Of a stretch of 64,000 bases of DNA, positions 12,079 to 24,520 are shown one piece after another (within the stretch, counting starts at the first letter, position 1; every line of letters starts with the position of its first letter). Position numbers and translations under genes: made by a program. Source of the stretch: Anseranas semipalmata (taxonomy: Eukaryota > Chordata > Aves > Anseriformes > Anseranatidae); assembly GCA_013399115.1 (NCBI GenBank), contig VXAA01006444.1, positions 248,001-312,000 of the forward strand. The letters are read 5' to 3'. Under the pieces are notes generated by a model, which saw only the letters and a list, made by a program, of their open reading frames with translations, was not told where the DNA came from and did no database searches.

Positions 12079-14199
12079 GTTTACATGGCAGCACGCAGCC
12101 CAGTCAAGCTGACGTTTTGGCCTTTGTTACCTGCACAGCAAGGCAACCTGTACACCCTGCCAGGAAAGGCAGGGACAAGGTTTACCCTGTAACAGAGATA
12201 CTGTTGAACCAAGACTCCTCCTGCACAATCAATCCTTTGCACTTCTCTGAAGGTGCTAATTCTTGCAGTGGAACAACAAAAAAACAAGAAATCCAGGTCC
12301 TACGTAAAGCACCTAGCTCTTCCCAGGACAGCCTGGAGGTCTGGCTGGCTGCTCTGTCCAGGGCTGGCAGCACCAGGGCTGGCCAGGAAACAAATCAAAA
12401 AACTGAAAACCTTTGCACAAAGAGCATGCTATTGCCAAGGACTATAGAATATGACTGAAACATTAAAGAATTTTTTAGCGACTGTTTGGGGGAGGGGGAG
12501 AATTATATGTTAAAACACAAGAAGTCTCTTCCAGCATAGTTTAAATTGCTTCACAATACTGATTAAAATAACAGAACATTATAGCTTGCTTAACTAAACA
12601 TTATATTTCTAAATCCATTTTCAATTGTTTTCCTTCAATTTAAACATTTTGAGCAATTTTATTGCTATTCATACCTGCTTGATTTTTTTTTATTAGAAAT
12701 TAAAATGCATACTTTTTATCTAGGTTACTGAGTGCTGGTACATTTAACTCTTTCGATTCTACAACTGAGCACAGAAGATCTGTCAATGGCATAAACACAG
12801 TTCCTGCCCATTAGATTAAAAAAAAAAAAAAGCATATTTTAAAAGACTTTTCAGCAGCAATGACAGAATTGAAAGGAGAAAGAAATGAACATAGGAGGTA
12901 GAGGGTGGGGGTGCAATAGAGAAAGAGGGAGATGGAGAAATTTAGAAGAAAGTAAAGCAAATGATATAAAATGACAGCTTCAAGATTAATATCTATTTTG
13001 CTTATTCATATCCCTCTGTACATTTTGGGGGCTTCCCTCCCTACCCTTCATTTGGCAGGAAAAATAAAGCAAAAAGAAGGTTTAAGAAATAAGAAAGTGA
13101 ACTGATTGTGACTAAAGAAAAATAACAGTCTTTTAGACTGTGAAATAACGGTGAATTGCAAATACACTTCTGAAGCAAGACAGGCACCTAGAGTTCTTCT
13201 CACACAGAGAGGCAATAATTATCCATACTGAGAAACAGCCAGCCTTGTCTGGACTCAAGCTGCACACCCCATTTGAAAACCCCCTCTTTTGGCTTAAGAT
13301 CGCCTGCATCTCCTTTTCCCCGGCCACCCTTTGCTCCTTCTCTGGAAGGCTTCTCCCGATGGTGCGAGCCCACACCTCCACCCTCCACGAAGTGAGACTC
13401 CCCCGAGTGCGTGGGTAAAGATGGTATAACTGGCCCCACCACGTTTATGCCTGAAGGTTTCTAATTTCTCTAAGTCAGCAGAGGACGTTCAGAGACCACT
13501 AAGTGCTGGTAACCACATCAAAACATTAATTAACACAACTATATTCCCACACAAATAAAACATTAATATGGTAATTTCTAGCCTATAACCAGCTGGTATC
13601 TTTTCCCCAGCTATACAGATAGTAGGATTAACAGTGCAAAGCAAGTATTATAACAAAGTCAAATTAATATCACCTTTTCCCTGTTTTATAATTCAGAATC
13701 AAACAATAAATTATAGAAGTCCCTTAGAAACCATCCCTCATGAAATACTTCCCCTGGATCCATGCTCAAGTTGTAAATCCCTTTCCACTGAGTTCAGGTT
13801 TCTATGTATTTCAGGCTACTCAGTGACAAGATCTCAGCCCAGACAACTGTGACCATCAGATGGTCCTGCACCGCTTTCCACTTGCTGTCACTGACTTTGC
13901 ATCGTCTCCCCAGCCTTTCCTCTCAGCAGCTTTGAGATAAAACAGCCCACACGTTATTCAAAGGTAGTTGCTATGACTCTATTGTCATACAGACAAAGAA
14001 CAGGAAGAGAAACACTACTTGGTCCAAGACAAAACGAAGCCAATAGCTTTCTGCAGGACTGGTACTTAGTTATTACTTTGGTGTGGGGGGGTATTTTTAT
14101 TTTTATTTTTTACATCTTCTCAGGATCCAGCCGCACTTGTCAAAAAACATACGTATATTTCTCCTCACTCTGCAATAATTTTGGCATTGCCTTCAATGA
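12079..14199. other. Intergenic, no recognised gene
   Basis: Mixed composition with an A run near 12820 and a purine-rich patch near 12890-12970. A moderately GC-rich part near 13260-13440 gives short overlapping frames on the minus strand. No protein family is recognisable. Confidence 0.5.
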
Positions 14200-14880
14200 A
14201 AAATGAATTTCGTGAACATTAACTTATTACACGTACATAATTTGAAAGAACTATGGGGAAAACAAGCAGCAAAAATATGAGCAGTGTCAGTTAATGAAAA
14301 GCTCACATTTTCAAACTAGTGTTTGGCTAATTAAAATTGAATTAAGTGACTACAGCATTAACTATGTCAACTATTTAGCATAAAAAGTTGTTAAATATAT
14401 CATATTGTATGTAGGAAGATCCTTGCAATCTTTAATTGTAAGAAATAGTCATGTACTATTTAATTGCATAACTGGGTAGGGTATAAAATTCTGTTGCATT
14501 AATTATATTTAGTAAAATATGTTAAAACGTTGTTTTTAAGATTGTTGAATTTTATGGATAGTATATTAGAATTAAAGCACATTCTTAATTACATAATTAT
14601 TTCCATTTTCAAAGTCCAGCTAACAGCGTAACTGGTCATGTTTTCGCAGTTTAAGGTAGAAAAAGACATCAAGCTAAGTGCTTTGAATTCACTTAGCAAG
14701 ACACAATTTTCAATTCTTATTTGAATAGTTTTTCCACAGAAGTTTTGACCAAAGTTAATGCAATATCAGAACATAAAGAGTCCTCCAATTATTTGTGGAA
14801 TAATATTCCTATAATATGATATTCTTTATCATATGTACATAAATATATACAGAAAACTTTTGGCAACACTTTGCATGGAT
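14200..14880. other. Repeat-free AT-rich block, candidate conserved non-coding element
   Basis: Very AT-rich but not low-complexity and without transposon signatures. It holds four TAATTA homeodomain cores (14328-14333, 14500-14505, 14586-14591, 14594-14599) and an OCT-like TTAATTGCAT near 14460. Such composition is common in deep-conserved enhancers flanking developmental genes. This is an inference from base composition and motifs only. Confidence 0.3.
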
Positions 14881-17289
14881 ACTAACATCAGAAAAATTAA
14901 TGTGATATGGAAAAAAAAAAAAAAAAAATAGAACAAAGCCTGACCAGCCTAAATATTTCCAGTGAGGATTTTTTTTTGGGGGGTGGGAGTGTGTGTTTTG
15001 TAAGCAATTTTATTCCCATTGCACTTCTGACACAGGGAAATCTGAATCCCTTTTTCCTTCATCCACAAAGAAACTGCTCTACTTCTTCAGCTACCACAAC
15101 AATCACCTTTTGTTTGCAAAATTAGATGGGTTTCACAGCACACTCACCTCCCAGCATATCCAAGCAGCTATTAACTTTTCCAATAAGTTTATGCTAGATG
15201 TTGCTAGACAAACACCCTCACCAGTTTGAGACAGAGGGTGGGGTACGGAACCACCCAGAAAAACACAACAGATAATATTCAACATTATTAAAGTTATTCA
15301 TTTTAAAAGCGCTCTCCCCCCCGGCATGACCCATCAATAGCCAGGCTCCTAGTGCTGCTCGCGTGGCTGAAGGGCACAAGACCAGCACGGATTCCAGGAG
15401 AGCTCTAGCTGCTCTTCACGCGTCCCAGAGCAGCACTTGTTCACCTAGCAGCCCACAGTCCCACCTGCGTGTCCTCGGTATCCCACCAACTTAAAGGGGA
15501 AGTGGCCTGACTGGTGCTAGAAGATGGAATAAGAACCATACTTTACACAGCTAGGACAATAAAAACAATTTATTATGTAACTAGATTAAAGATTTTCAAT
15601 ATTTTTTTTATTTTATTTTTTTGATACCACCCCAGGTAGTAGCAAGAGCTGTTATTCCTGGCTCTCTATACACCTCTTCAAAGTAACTCATCTACCACTG
15701 ATTCAAAAGCCACATTTTATGAAGCTTTGACCTAAACTGCAGCTAATCATCTGGGCATGGCCCAGAAAATATACCAGCGATCAGAAGGATGGGAACAAAG
15801 ACCAGAGGAAAAACAGATAAAAGAAAGACAAAAGCTTCTCATCAGTTACCTCTGTAAAGAAATACACGAGCAAAAAGAGGTCACAAGCCTCTGGCATTTG
15901 TGGCAATTGCGCATCCAGCCATACTTACCATTGCAGCACAGGCAGACAGGCTTAATGGATGCCCAAGGACATGCCAGAGTACAGAAGAACTGTATAACCA
16001 CACACACCTCTCATATATACCTAACTCCATATCCATTTTTTTTTTTTTAAAGCAGCACAGCCCTTTAAATGGATACCCACGGTTATATCAAAACATAGTT
16101 GACATGCAGCCCGTCAAAACCATCGTGCACTGGGGCTGTGGCTCACCCTTCCCACTCTTCATCCCAGTGTCAAGGAGCTCCCAGACTCATTGCAATAGCC
16201 TCTTTTAGACCTAAACACTCAGATTGCTGACTGAACCACCTTAATTAGCACCAGGGCCAAAATACAGGACTTAACTTCACCGTATGCAATGCACATACAA
16301 GAAAGGAAATAAAAAAAGATATGAAACAGGAGAGAAACTTAAGTATAGCAGAGAAGCACCTATATATAGTCCTTATTTTAGTCTCAACAGCTGTGTCACT
16401 AAAGGTCAGTTCATAGAAGTGGCAAATCTATCTGCATTTATGCAGAGCCTCTCTTAAATTCCCAAGCTCCTCTTTCCTTCGACAGCCCTAGCCCGATCAG
16501 GTGAGATCACTTAGGCAACTCCCACTGCTGTAACTCTATACCACCTCCTTCTGGGATACTTTGTGTGGTTTTTTTTTGTTTGTTTTGTTTTTTGGTTTTT
16601 GTTTTTGTTTTTTTTTTTTGGTGTTAAATACCTTCTAATTGTCAGTTTCCCCCATCCCAATTTCCCCTGATTGTCTTGTTAAAATCAAACAATACACATT
16701 GTGTGAGTCTATCCAGGAGAGCATGTGTTAGTCTGCTAACAAAGAAAATTATTAACTATCAAAGTCATGTGGTTCATGTGTTTTTTATACCACATTTAAT
16801 CCATCCTACCATAAGAAATCAAAGCTTTGATTCCACATTTAAATTCAGTTTCCAAGTTTCATAAGGAATATGGACATATGAAAGATAATAATTAAAGGCC
16901 AACTGATACATTTTATTGCCATCCTTTGTAGACAGGGTGATCCACCAGTTGAAAATTCTCTTTTAAAGTGGTGTTTTGTGATCACTTCGATCTACCTTGC
17001 ACTCATTCTTGCATTAATATTTATCACCTCTGATGAGAATTGATATAAACAAGTATAATCAGCATTATTTTAGCATCCTCATTACACAAACCCTTTTGAG
17101 TAGTTTTATGAAAGAGAAAAACATGGTTGCATATTTAATTAGAGCTAGTCATCTTAGTAACAACCTTACTAGTTTTATAGCTACAGCTGTGGTTACAGTT
17201 CAGCAACAGTGTCAACAAACTGGAGAGAATCAAGTGGTCACAAGAGGAGTCTCAGCTAAAGGTACTAAATTTGATTATCCTGAAGAATC
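14881..17289. other. Intergenic with homopolymers; GC pocket at 15310-15480
   Basis: Poly-A near 14910-14929, T-rich near 15602-15622, and a long GT/T-rich run at 16567-16620. A short GC-richer pocket at 15310-15480 has several CpGs. No gene found. Confidence 0.55.
16567..16620. repeat. T/G-rich low-complexity tract
   Basis: T runs of 3-12 separated by single or double G. The reverse complement is an A-rich (CA)-interrupted tail-like sequence, but no LINE or SINE body adjoins it. Confidence 0.8.
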
Positions 17290-17425
17290 AAAGACTCACA
17301 GAATGGTTTGGGTTGAAAGGGACCTTTAAAGATCATCTAGTCCACCCCCCCTGCCATGGGCCAGGGACATCTTTCACCAGCTCAGGTTGCTCAAAGCTCC
17401 AGGGATGGGGGCCCCAGAGATTAAT
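17290..17425 (-). mobile_element. CR1 LINE 3' fragment with internal deletion
   Basis: The plus strand reads TCACAGAATGGTTTGGGTTG, AAGGGACC, AAAGATCATCTAGTCCA, GCCATGGG, CAGGTTGCTCAAAGCTCCAG, GGATGGGG. This is the reverse complement of the CR1 3' region. The usual sequence between CTCAAAGC and CCAGGGATGGGG is missing, so the copy has a deletion of a few tens of bases as well as 5' truncation. Confidence 0.92.
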
Positions 17426-20400
17426 TGTTGACTGATACTACCTAAAGCAGGGTTATGGCAGAGACTATTCTCAGAGCTGCTTAGCAAAAGAACAAAAGGC
17501 AATGGTCATAAGCTGCAGCAGGGGAAATCCAAATGTGATTAAAAAAACTCACAACAATGACTGTGACTATTTACACAATGGGACAGTTTGCCCAGAGACT
17601 GCAGAATCTCCACACAAAAAGATTTTCAGTTTTTGTCTGGATAAGGCCCTGAGCAACTTTTTCTAATTTTCAGTATAACCCTTGTGGAACAAGGGATTGG
17701 GCTTTCTTGCCCCACCAACCTAAATTATCTGATTCCGGTGCACGTGTAACACAAAGAAGGAGAGTACTTGCACATCTTCCGTCCTGCGTGTGATGGATCC
17801 AGGCAGCCTCCACAGAGGCAATGTCTCCTGAAGCACTTCTTTTCTTGGACAAAATATCTGCCAGTCTTAATTGTAATGTGCAGGAGAAAATGCTTGAAAA
17901 AGTAACAGAAAGATGGAGAAACGTGATTAATGAGGGCCCCTGCCCTATTTATTTTAAGAAGTAAAATCTCCCCAGAGTTTATGTCCATCTGAAAGACCTC
18001 TGCTTAACTAAGAAAAATTCGGAGTCCTTCCATGGCTCTTGGATGCAAAAGCTTGCTTGTGGCAAATGGCAGGAAAGAAACAGGGCCTTTTGCATGTGTT
18101 TCTCTGGGGGAATGCAAGAGGCAGGATTCCCTCCATTTGCTTTAGCAATTTACCTTGCATCAATAACCAAGAAACCCCTAGGTCAATCATCCCAAAATCT
18201 TAACAAATACAAGACAGCTACTTAAACTAAAAAAGCTTCATCTGCTGACTTAAGAGCCAAAATGGCATCATATATTCTTAAGTCCATATACAAAAGCTTT
18301 TAGCATAAAAGTCAAGCATAAGACAGATGACTTTGTGGGTCATTCGTATGCTAATCTCACGAAACAGTGTTTGGTTTTCGCTTCCTGGTAGAAAAGCACG
18401 TCCTTTGGTCTTGTCTTGCAATTTTTTCTCAGTGGTAATCTATGACTAGATTGTCATTCAAGCCTCTGTGCTCGAGTGTCTGTATATCCAGGTTGACTCC
18501 TGGCTCTCAAACAGAAAGAAACACACTGCTACATGGATCAAAGCAGGTACTTATGTTAAAAATTGCCCTGCAATGGGAGCTAGGGACATTTAAGTTGTCA
18601 AGAGAAGACAGAAGACCCACATTAGGAGACTGCAGCACAAAATAACTAGACTCTCCCTTTACCTTTGAGGGTAATGGCATTAGAAACCCATACAGCACTT
18701 TACAGTGTTGCCAGTCCTTGCTCTCTCTGAAGATCTGTTCCTTTCACTTGAGTCACTAGGAAGTTTGCAAGCCACTCCTAATGCGGCAGAAATCTTTCCT
18801 AAAATTTGGATAATGAAATGGCTGCAAAATGAATGGCAGCATTTAGAACTTTGTTTTCTCTGTGGTTTTTTTTTTTTTCCTTTCTTTCTGAAACTGGAAC
18901 ATGAGAGTTACTAACAAAAGATAATCTACGTTTCCTTGTCAGACAAAGTTTATGAGTTGTTTGTCACAAAGAAAGCAAAGACTTGACGAGGAGCCCTCAC
19001 ACACAAAACTTCAAGAAGATGAATAATTTTTGCTAAAAACTTTTATCTGAAAAGTTTCCAAATCCACTTACTGCCAGGAAAAAAAAAAAAAATCTGTTCT
19101 CTTATAGCATGAAAAAGTGCAAACACAAGGAAAGTCATCTTCCATGATTATGTAACAATATATTCCTTTTAGGTAAATATTACAAACCAGGAAAAGGGTC
19201 AGCAAAATGCCTGAAGATGTTAGCAGGAGTTTAAGTGTCAATACTGTTTATTACTGCTCATTATTAGCATCAGTGTTACTACCAATCACAGCTGGGAAGA
19301 CTTGGAGTCAATATTTCAGAAGAATCGGTATAGCCATATGCTGCAGAATAAGAAAGAAACAAGACTTTACCATCCACCGCATGCCAATGTTAGTGACATC
19401 TGAAGTACGCAAGCAGTAAAGCTTTGTTCAACATTGCAATGGTAGAAGATGGGAGCAGCAATGTATAGCTGGAAAAGCTGCACTCCTTTTCCTGCTCTCA
19501 GCTTTGTCAACCACACTGTCATACTAGTTCACATTACTGCTTCTAGAGCAAGACAGATACCAATTTTTATAGATTATCACTTGTTTATACCATGCAGGGT
19601 GGTCTCCTTTTCTGTGTCATTTCTATGATGTGAAGGTTGAGTTGTATACCATAGTGAATAATGTCCTAGTCAGCGATAGTGAATGTATTTATGATGAGGA
19701 CCCAAGAGACAGGTCTTCATGCTGCTGCTGGTATGGAGCACGGTGGGTCAGTGTTTTATTCTGACCTTATTGTCACTGGTGACCATTCTGAGCTGCAAGG
19801 CGAGAAAGAGTCTGAATCTGAATTCCATTGTTTTGGGCTCAGCTCCCCATTCAATCTCTGTAGAGCGTGGATTTGTAAAAACTGGATATGCTACTTGTAA
19901 ATTATATGAAACATTCTCTCCAGGAAAAGTCTGGAGTAGCATTCACCTATTTTCATAAAGTACTTTCAGCTCCTTGGATGAATACCACTCTCCTCATTGG
20001 GGTGTTAATATACTATTCTATTTTTAATTGTACACAAGGTATCTTTGAATATGATTGTAGTCCTTAGATAATAATGCTATACAACTAGCAACTCCTACAC
20101 ATCCTTGTCATCTAATCCACATCTATTTCTTTTTTACTTCAGTATTTTCCTTTTGCATTTTCAGAATACACCTCCAGAAGAAGAAGGGGTGATGGAATCC
20201 TTAAACCAATTTCTATGATTTGGGAGTGAATCACAAGGGTATGAAAATTTTAATTAGCTTTGGTAATGTGACTGTAAATCAGGCAACCATACAACTGCAG
20301 TTAGGCTTTCTGAGAGGTGAGGTTAAGTAAAAGGGAAATAATCTTAGTTTCTTCTAGTGATCACAGCCACTGAAGCACAGACTGTTGAGGTGTTTTGTCC

Positions 20401-23400
20401 TCTCTGGTTTGCATTAGGATAACGATGGGGGCATTCTGATGCTCTAACGATTGCTTTCACCAGTGTAACCCTCTTGCCCACAGGCATAGACAAGGCACTG
20501 GGAGGCCAACAGCCTTTTAATTACTGTGCCCCCCGGTACAGGCAATAGCCACCTTTCATGTCCAAGGAAGGGATAGGATTTTTGGTCCAGGAAGCAGCTG
20601 TTTGGCTCTAAGACCTGACTAGGACTTAGCGACCTTGGAGTTTAGAGAGGCTTACAAAATGTACAGTATGCCATATCTAGCTCAGGATTTGACCTTCTGT
20701 GTGAGCTAATGAGGTTAGTGTTATCAGAAATTCCATATCATGACATGAGACATAGCTCCACTTTCAACACAGGCTTTTCAAGTATTGCCATACAGCTTAA
20801 GTGATACGACTTTATTGTCATTCAGCTTTGTCTCCTATTAGGAACCAAAATTTTATAAGTCAAGAAGTCATGTCAAATAATACAGTAATATTTGAGATGT
20901 CTTTGAATAGGGCTTTCTGCGTTCAAAACCTCTTAAATATCTGCTTCTTTGTTACTCCTCCTGGAACATAGCCCAGATTTTTCTGAGCATTGCCCCAGAA
21001 TTCCAGGCTGTGCTGGAGAACAGGGAAGGCTGGCAGAGGAAACTGCAACTACTTCAGAGGAATCAGACAAAACCTTGCCTTTTAAACCAACGCATCTTAA
21101 TCTATTTAGACAACTGCCAGGTCAGTTGTGGGCCCACACAGTTTTGAATTTCTTCTTTGGGAAATAATGCAGTCAGAGAGTTGTCTCTGAGGGACTGACT
21201 GCAACTCACCCAAGACCTATTTGGAATTATTATATGAGAAGACAATAAAAAATAAATAAATTAATAAAAAATGGCTAGAGTTTACCAGAGAAAAATTGCA
21301 AGAGAATGTTGATTTTTATTTTTATTTTAATGCATCTACTGGAAGGATAGAAAATTAAGGTTGTATCTATATTGGACTGGATATCCAAAAGGAGGTAGGA
21401 AACTCAGCAATGCAATGGAGGCTTTATAGATAAGGTTTAGCACTTAACAATGAGATACGATCTTTTTGTAATGTTTGAAAACTGCACCATATCCTCTCCT
21501 GGTTTATAACTAGGAATGATTTGTCCAAAAATGTATCAATAAAAAAAAAAAAAATTTAGTACACTATCAGCCTTGCACTGGCTCAAAAGTTTTAATACTA
21601 ACATCAAAAACTCAACATTTTCCAGGTTGTTACAGTTTGTTGCAGACTGTGCCAAGGTTATTTTTACTGAGGAAGTTAGCAAAGGTTGATCTATTGAATT
21701 ATGTAGCAAGCTGCGGGAAAAGTCCACTCAGTTCCTAATTTTCATGCTACAATTTTCATGCTAATGAGTTGAAGGCATAAGGAAACTTTGATTCATGTTT
21801 AACAGTTTTCACTGTAGAATACTTGGCCACCAATATTTAAGACAGAGTCTGTGTAGCTGCATGACCCCATGGAAGACAGCTTTGGCTCCATGGGACAGTG
21901 CAGCAGAACAGACGATGGATCTGAAGCAGGAATATATAAAGAAACACATCAGAAAAAAAAAGGAATTTTATGACTCTGGGTGCAGTTCTGCAAAGATCTT
22001 ACCTTGTGGATAAAACAGGTTTAAGATGTTCCTACCCCACTCCTTGGCATGTGGGCTCACTTTGACACAGTTGCTCACTCACCATGCAGCCTGCCTTTAA
22101 AGAAATCCAACAAGACCAGCTCCTTTCTGTTGTTAGCAATGTCAAAAAGGCCTCACTGACAGGACGACTTGCTCAGCCCTGGTTTTGCTCTCTTTGGCAC
22201 CCTTCGTCTCTTAGACTCCCTTGTCCCTAAATGACCCTTCTTTCTTACTGCCTGCAGTCCTACCAGCCTGCCTCTCCCCTCAAAGCCACCCTTGGTCTCT
22301 TATCTCCACACCCGGGCCCACCTCTCTTTCTTCGGCACGTGCTGTCTCCCTCTGCCATGCAGTGATGCTACAAAAGAAGGAAGAAGTATAAAATTCAAAG
22401 GATCTCCAAAAATCAGCTCTAGTGGACAACAAAATGCATAGCTAGATAATTATTATATGACGTCACTACAGGGCACAGTACAGGTTGTTTACTTGCCTTG
22501 ACTAGGTATTTCCATACTTTAACACACTTGCATTTCTTTTAAGTTTAACTGCATGTATTGAATTTTGTGGGCTTGTAAAGGTTGTTTTAGTAATAATTAC
22601 AACACCCTGGTTATTTCTTTTACCCCATGTTAGTGAAATATACTCTCAAATTCAACTCTGTTTTAACTCAAGGTTTTCATTAGGAAATATACAGAGATTC
22701 TTTTCTTCCAGAACTGAATTCTGTTAACTCATATTAAATACAAATTTCATCTGTAATTTCTTTGCTTTGAAACTGAAAAATAGTCAATTAAGGATCCTGT
22801 TCTAAAAATTAGTGGCACTCATCTACAAATCTCAGCTTGACATTCCTGACATTTGTTAACCTCCCAGCAGTTGAATAGTAAAAATATATTTTGAGATGAA
22901 AGATATTTTTCACTCACAGGTAGGTGACAGGAAGGTGGTCCCAGGTGAAAAACTTTGTCAGAAACCAGGACATCAGTACCTTCTCCCTGTATCATTTTTC
23001 TCTTTAATAAGTAAAAGTATTCTGACTCAGATACCGACTGACGCTCTCAGATGCTATGCTTGCTAGGCAAGCCTTTCAAGTGCATTTGCCTGCTAGAGAA
23101 GAACAGCAAAGCCCAGTGTCCATGCAGACCCCTCCTGCATCTTCTTTGAGAGTTCCTGAGCTCCTGGGGACCACCACAGCTCTGCTTCTCCTTCTGAAAC
23201 AGTACCAGAAGAAGCAGTGCTATCTATCATCATACCACTCATCCAAGATTCACTGCTTCATGTCAGTGCTGAAGGTGGAAGGTAGGAGGAGAGCGAAAGC
23301 ACTGAGCTGTGATGCTAGCTGGCCATCAAAGGCAGACTGCTGGTTCCGCACAAATGACAAGGCAAGGGGAAATTTTTTTCCACAATTGTTTTCCACAGCT

Positions 23401-24139
23401 GTGGAAATTCAAACCCATCGACTCCAAATCTATATTATCATTTCCAGCCACCAAGACATGAAGCCTCTACAGAACCTATAGGACAATCCTGTTCTCTAAT
23501 GTTTGCTTTTGGACCTAAATTCCGCTGAGGGAATATGGATTTCTTTGGAACTTAAAAAGTGAGGATTTCTCTAAAATCCTTTTAATGATGTCTGTATACA
23601 ATTAGAATCTGTTTCCTTTTTTTTTTTTTTTTTCTCTCTATCTAGATATTACATTAGTGGAAAGGTCTGTTAGACTCCCCCCTCTCTCCCCCTTTTTTTT
23701 AGTGGATTTTGGCTCCTTTAAAAGGGACAGCCTGCTATAACAGGTGCATTGCAGACAGGTGCTGCATAAGGTTCCCTACATAGCTCTGCCAATGCTTTTC
23801 AATCATGATCTACAACACCCCTGTTACTCCTGTGTGGGGCCTCCCCTCCACTGCAATTGCCAAGGTTATGAATTATGCCATCGTGTATTCATTTGGACAA
23901 ATGTCCACTACTGACTAGGTCGACACCACTGAACTTGGTTCGCTGGTAACACAAGCCAAATCTTGGAAGGCTCAAGCTGAGCGTTTAACCCACTGTGCGG
24001 TCTTTCTCAGTTTTTCTTTTTGATTCAGTCACACATTATGTACCCTGACTCCTATGTAGATGATTTGTGGCAATTGCATGATGTATGAGGTGCCATTTGT
24101 AAAATATTATTTAGTGTAAAACATGATGTTTTTTCTGCT
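17426..24139. other. Intergenic, no recognised gene
   Basis: About 6.7 kb of mostly AT-rich sequence. Simple repeats: T run near 18870, A run near 19080, (AATA)n-like 21244-21271, A run near 21541, T run 23617-23633. A pyrimidine-rich patch lies near 22190-22350. A frame of 141 codons at 23056-23481 has no recognisable homology. Confidence 0.55.
21244..21271. repeat. AATA/AATAAA-rich microsatellite
   Basis: Imperfect AATA-type repeat. The AATAAA hexamers here are part of the simple repeat and not evidence of a transcript end. Confidence 0.75.
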
Positions 24140-24520
24140 GATTTACAAGTTGGATTTATAAATCTGCACTTCTCACAGTTTGAGTTATATATCTTGCCTC
24201 TGATTTATAAAACTCGCCAGTAAATCTTTAGCAGAAAGTTTTGATTCAGAAATCATTATTTTAAACATTAGATTTAGCTAAAACATTCAACTGCTTTATA
24301 AGTCATGAAATGGATTTACATACCTCAATCTGGATTTACAAATTCTACAGCAGATTTACAAATCCTGCAGAGAAATTCCTAAATAAAATGCTTTGATTTA
24401 TAAATCTTCACTTTGCACTTAGGATACAAGTGACTGATTTATTACTCTGAAGCTATACAATACCGGTTTAGTTTATAAAGTCCTACTTTTACTTTAAGTT
24501 AAAGTTCTGATTTATAAATA
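24140..24520. repeat. Degenerate spaced array of the palindrome GATTTATAAATC
   Basis: Perfect or near copies of the 12-bp palindrome GATTTAYAAATC occur at 24140, 24153, 24202, 24243, 24313, 24333, 24353, 24395, 24436, 24471 and 24509. Exact GATTTATAAATC is at 24153-24164 and 24395-24406, and GATTTACAAATC at 24353-24364. Intervals cluster near 20 or near 40 bp. The part 24311-24370 is a readable 20-bp tandem repeat (units TGGATTTACATACCTCAATC, TGGATTTACAAATTCTACAG, CAGATTTACAAATCCTGCAG). It is best explained as a decayed minisatellite with a ~20-bp unit. A multi-site protein-binding array is an alternative. Confidence 0.65.

Noticed and set aside
21244..21271. AATAAA hexamers as a transcript 3' end
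   Set aside because: They are part of an (AATA)n simple repeat with no GT-rich downstream element.
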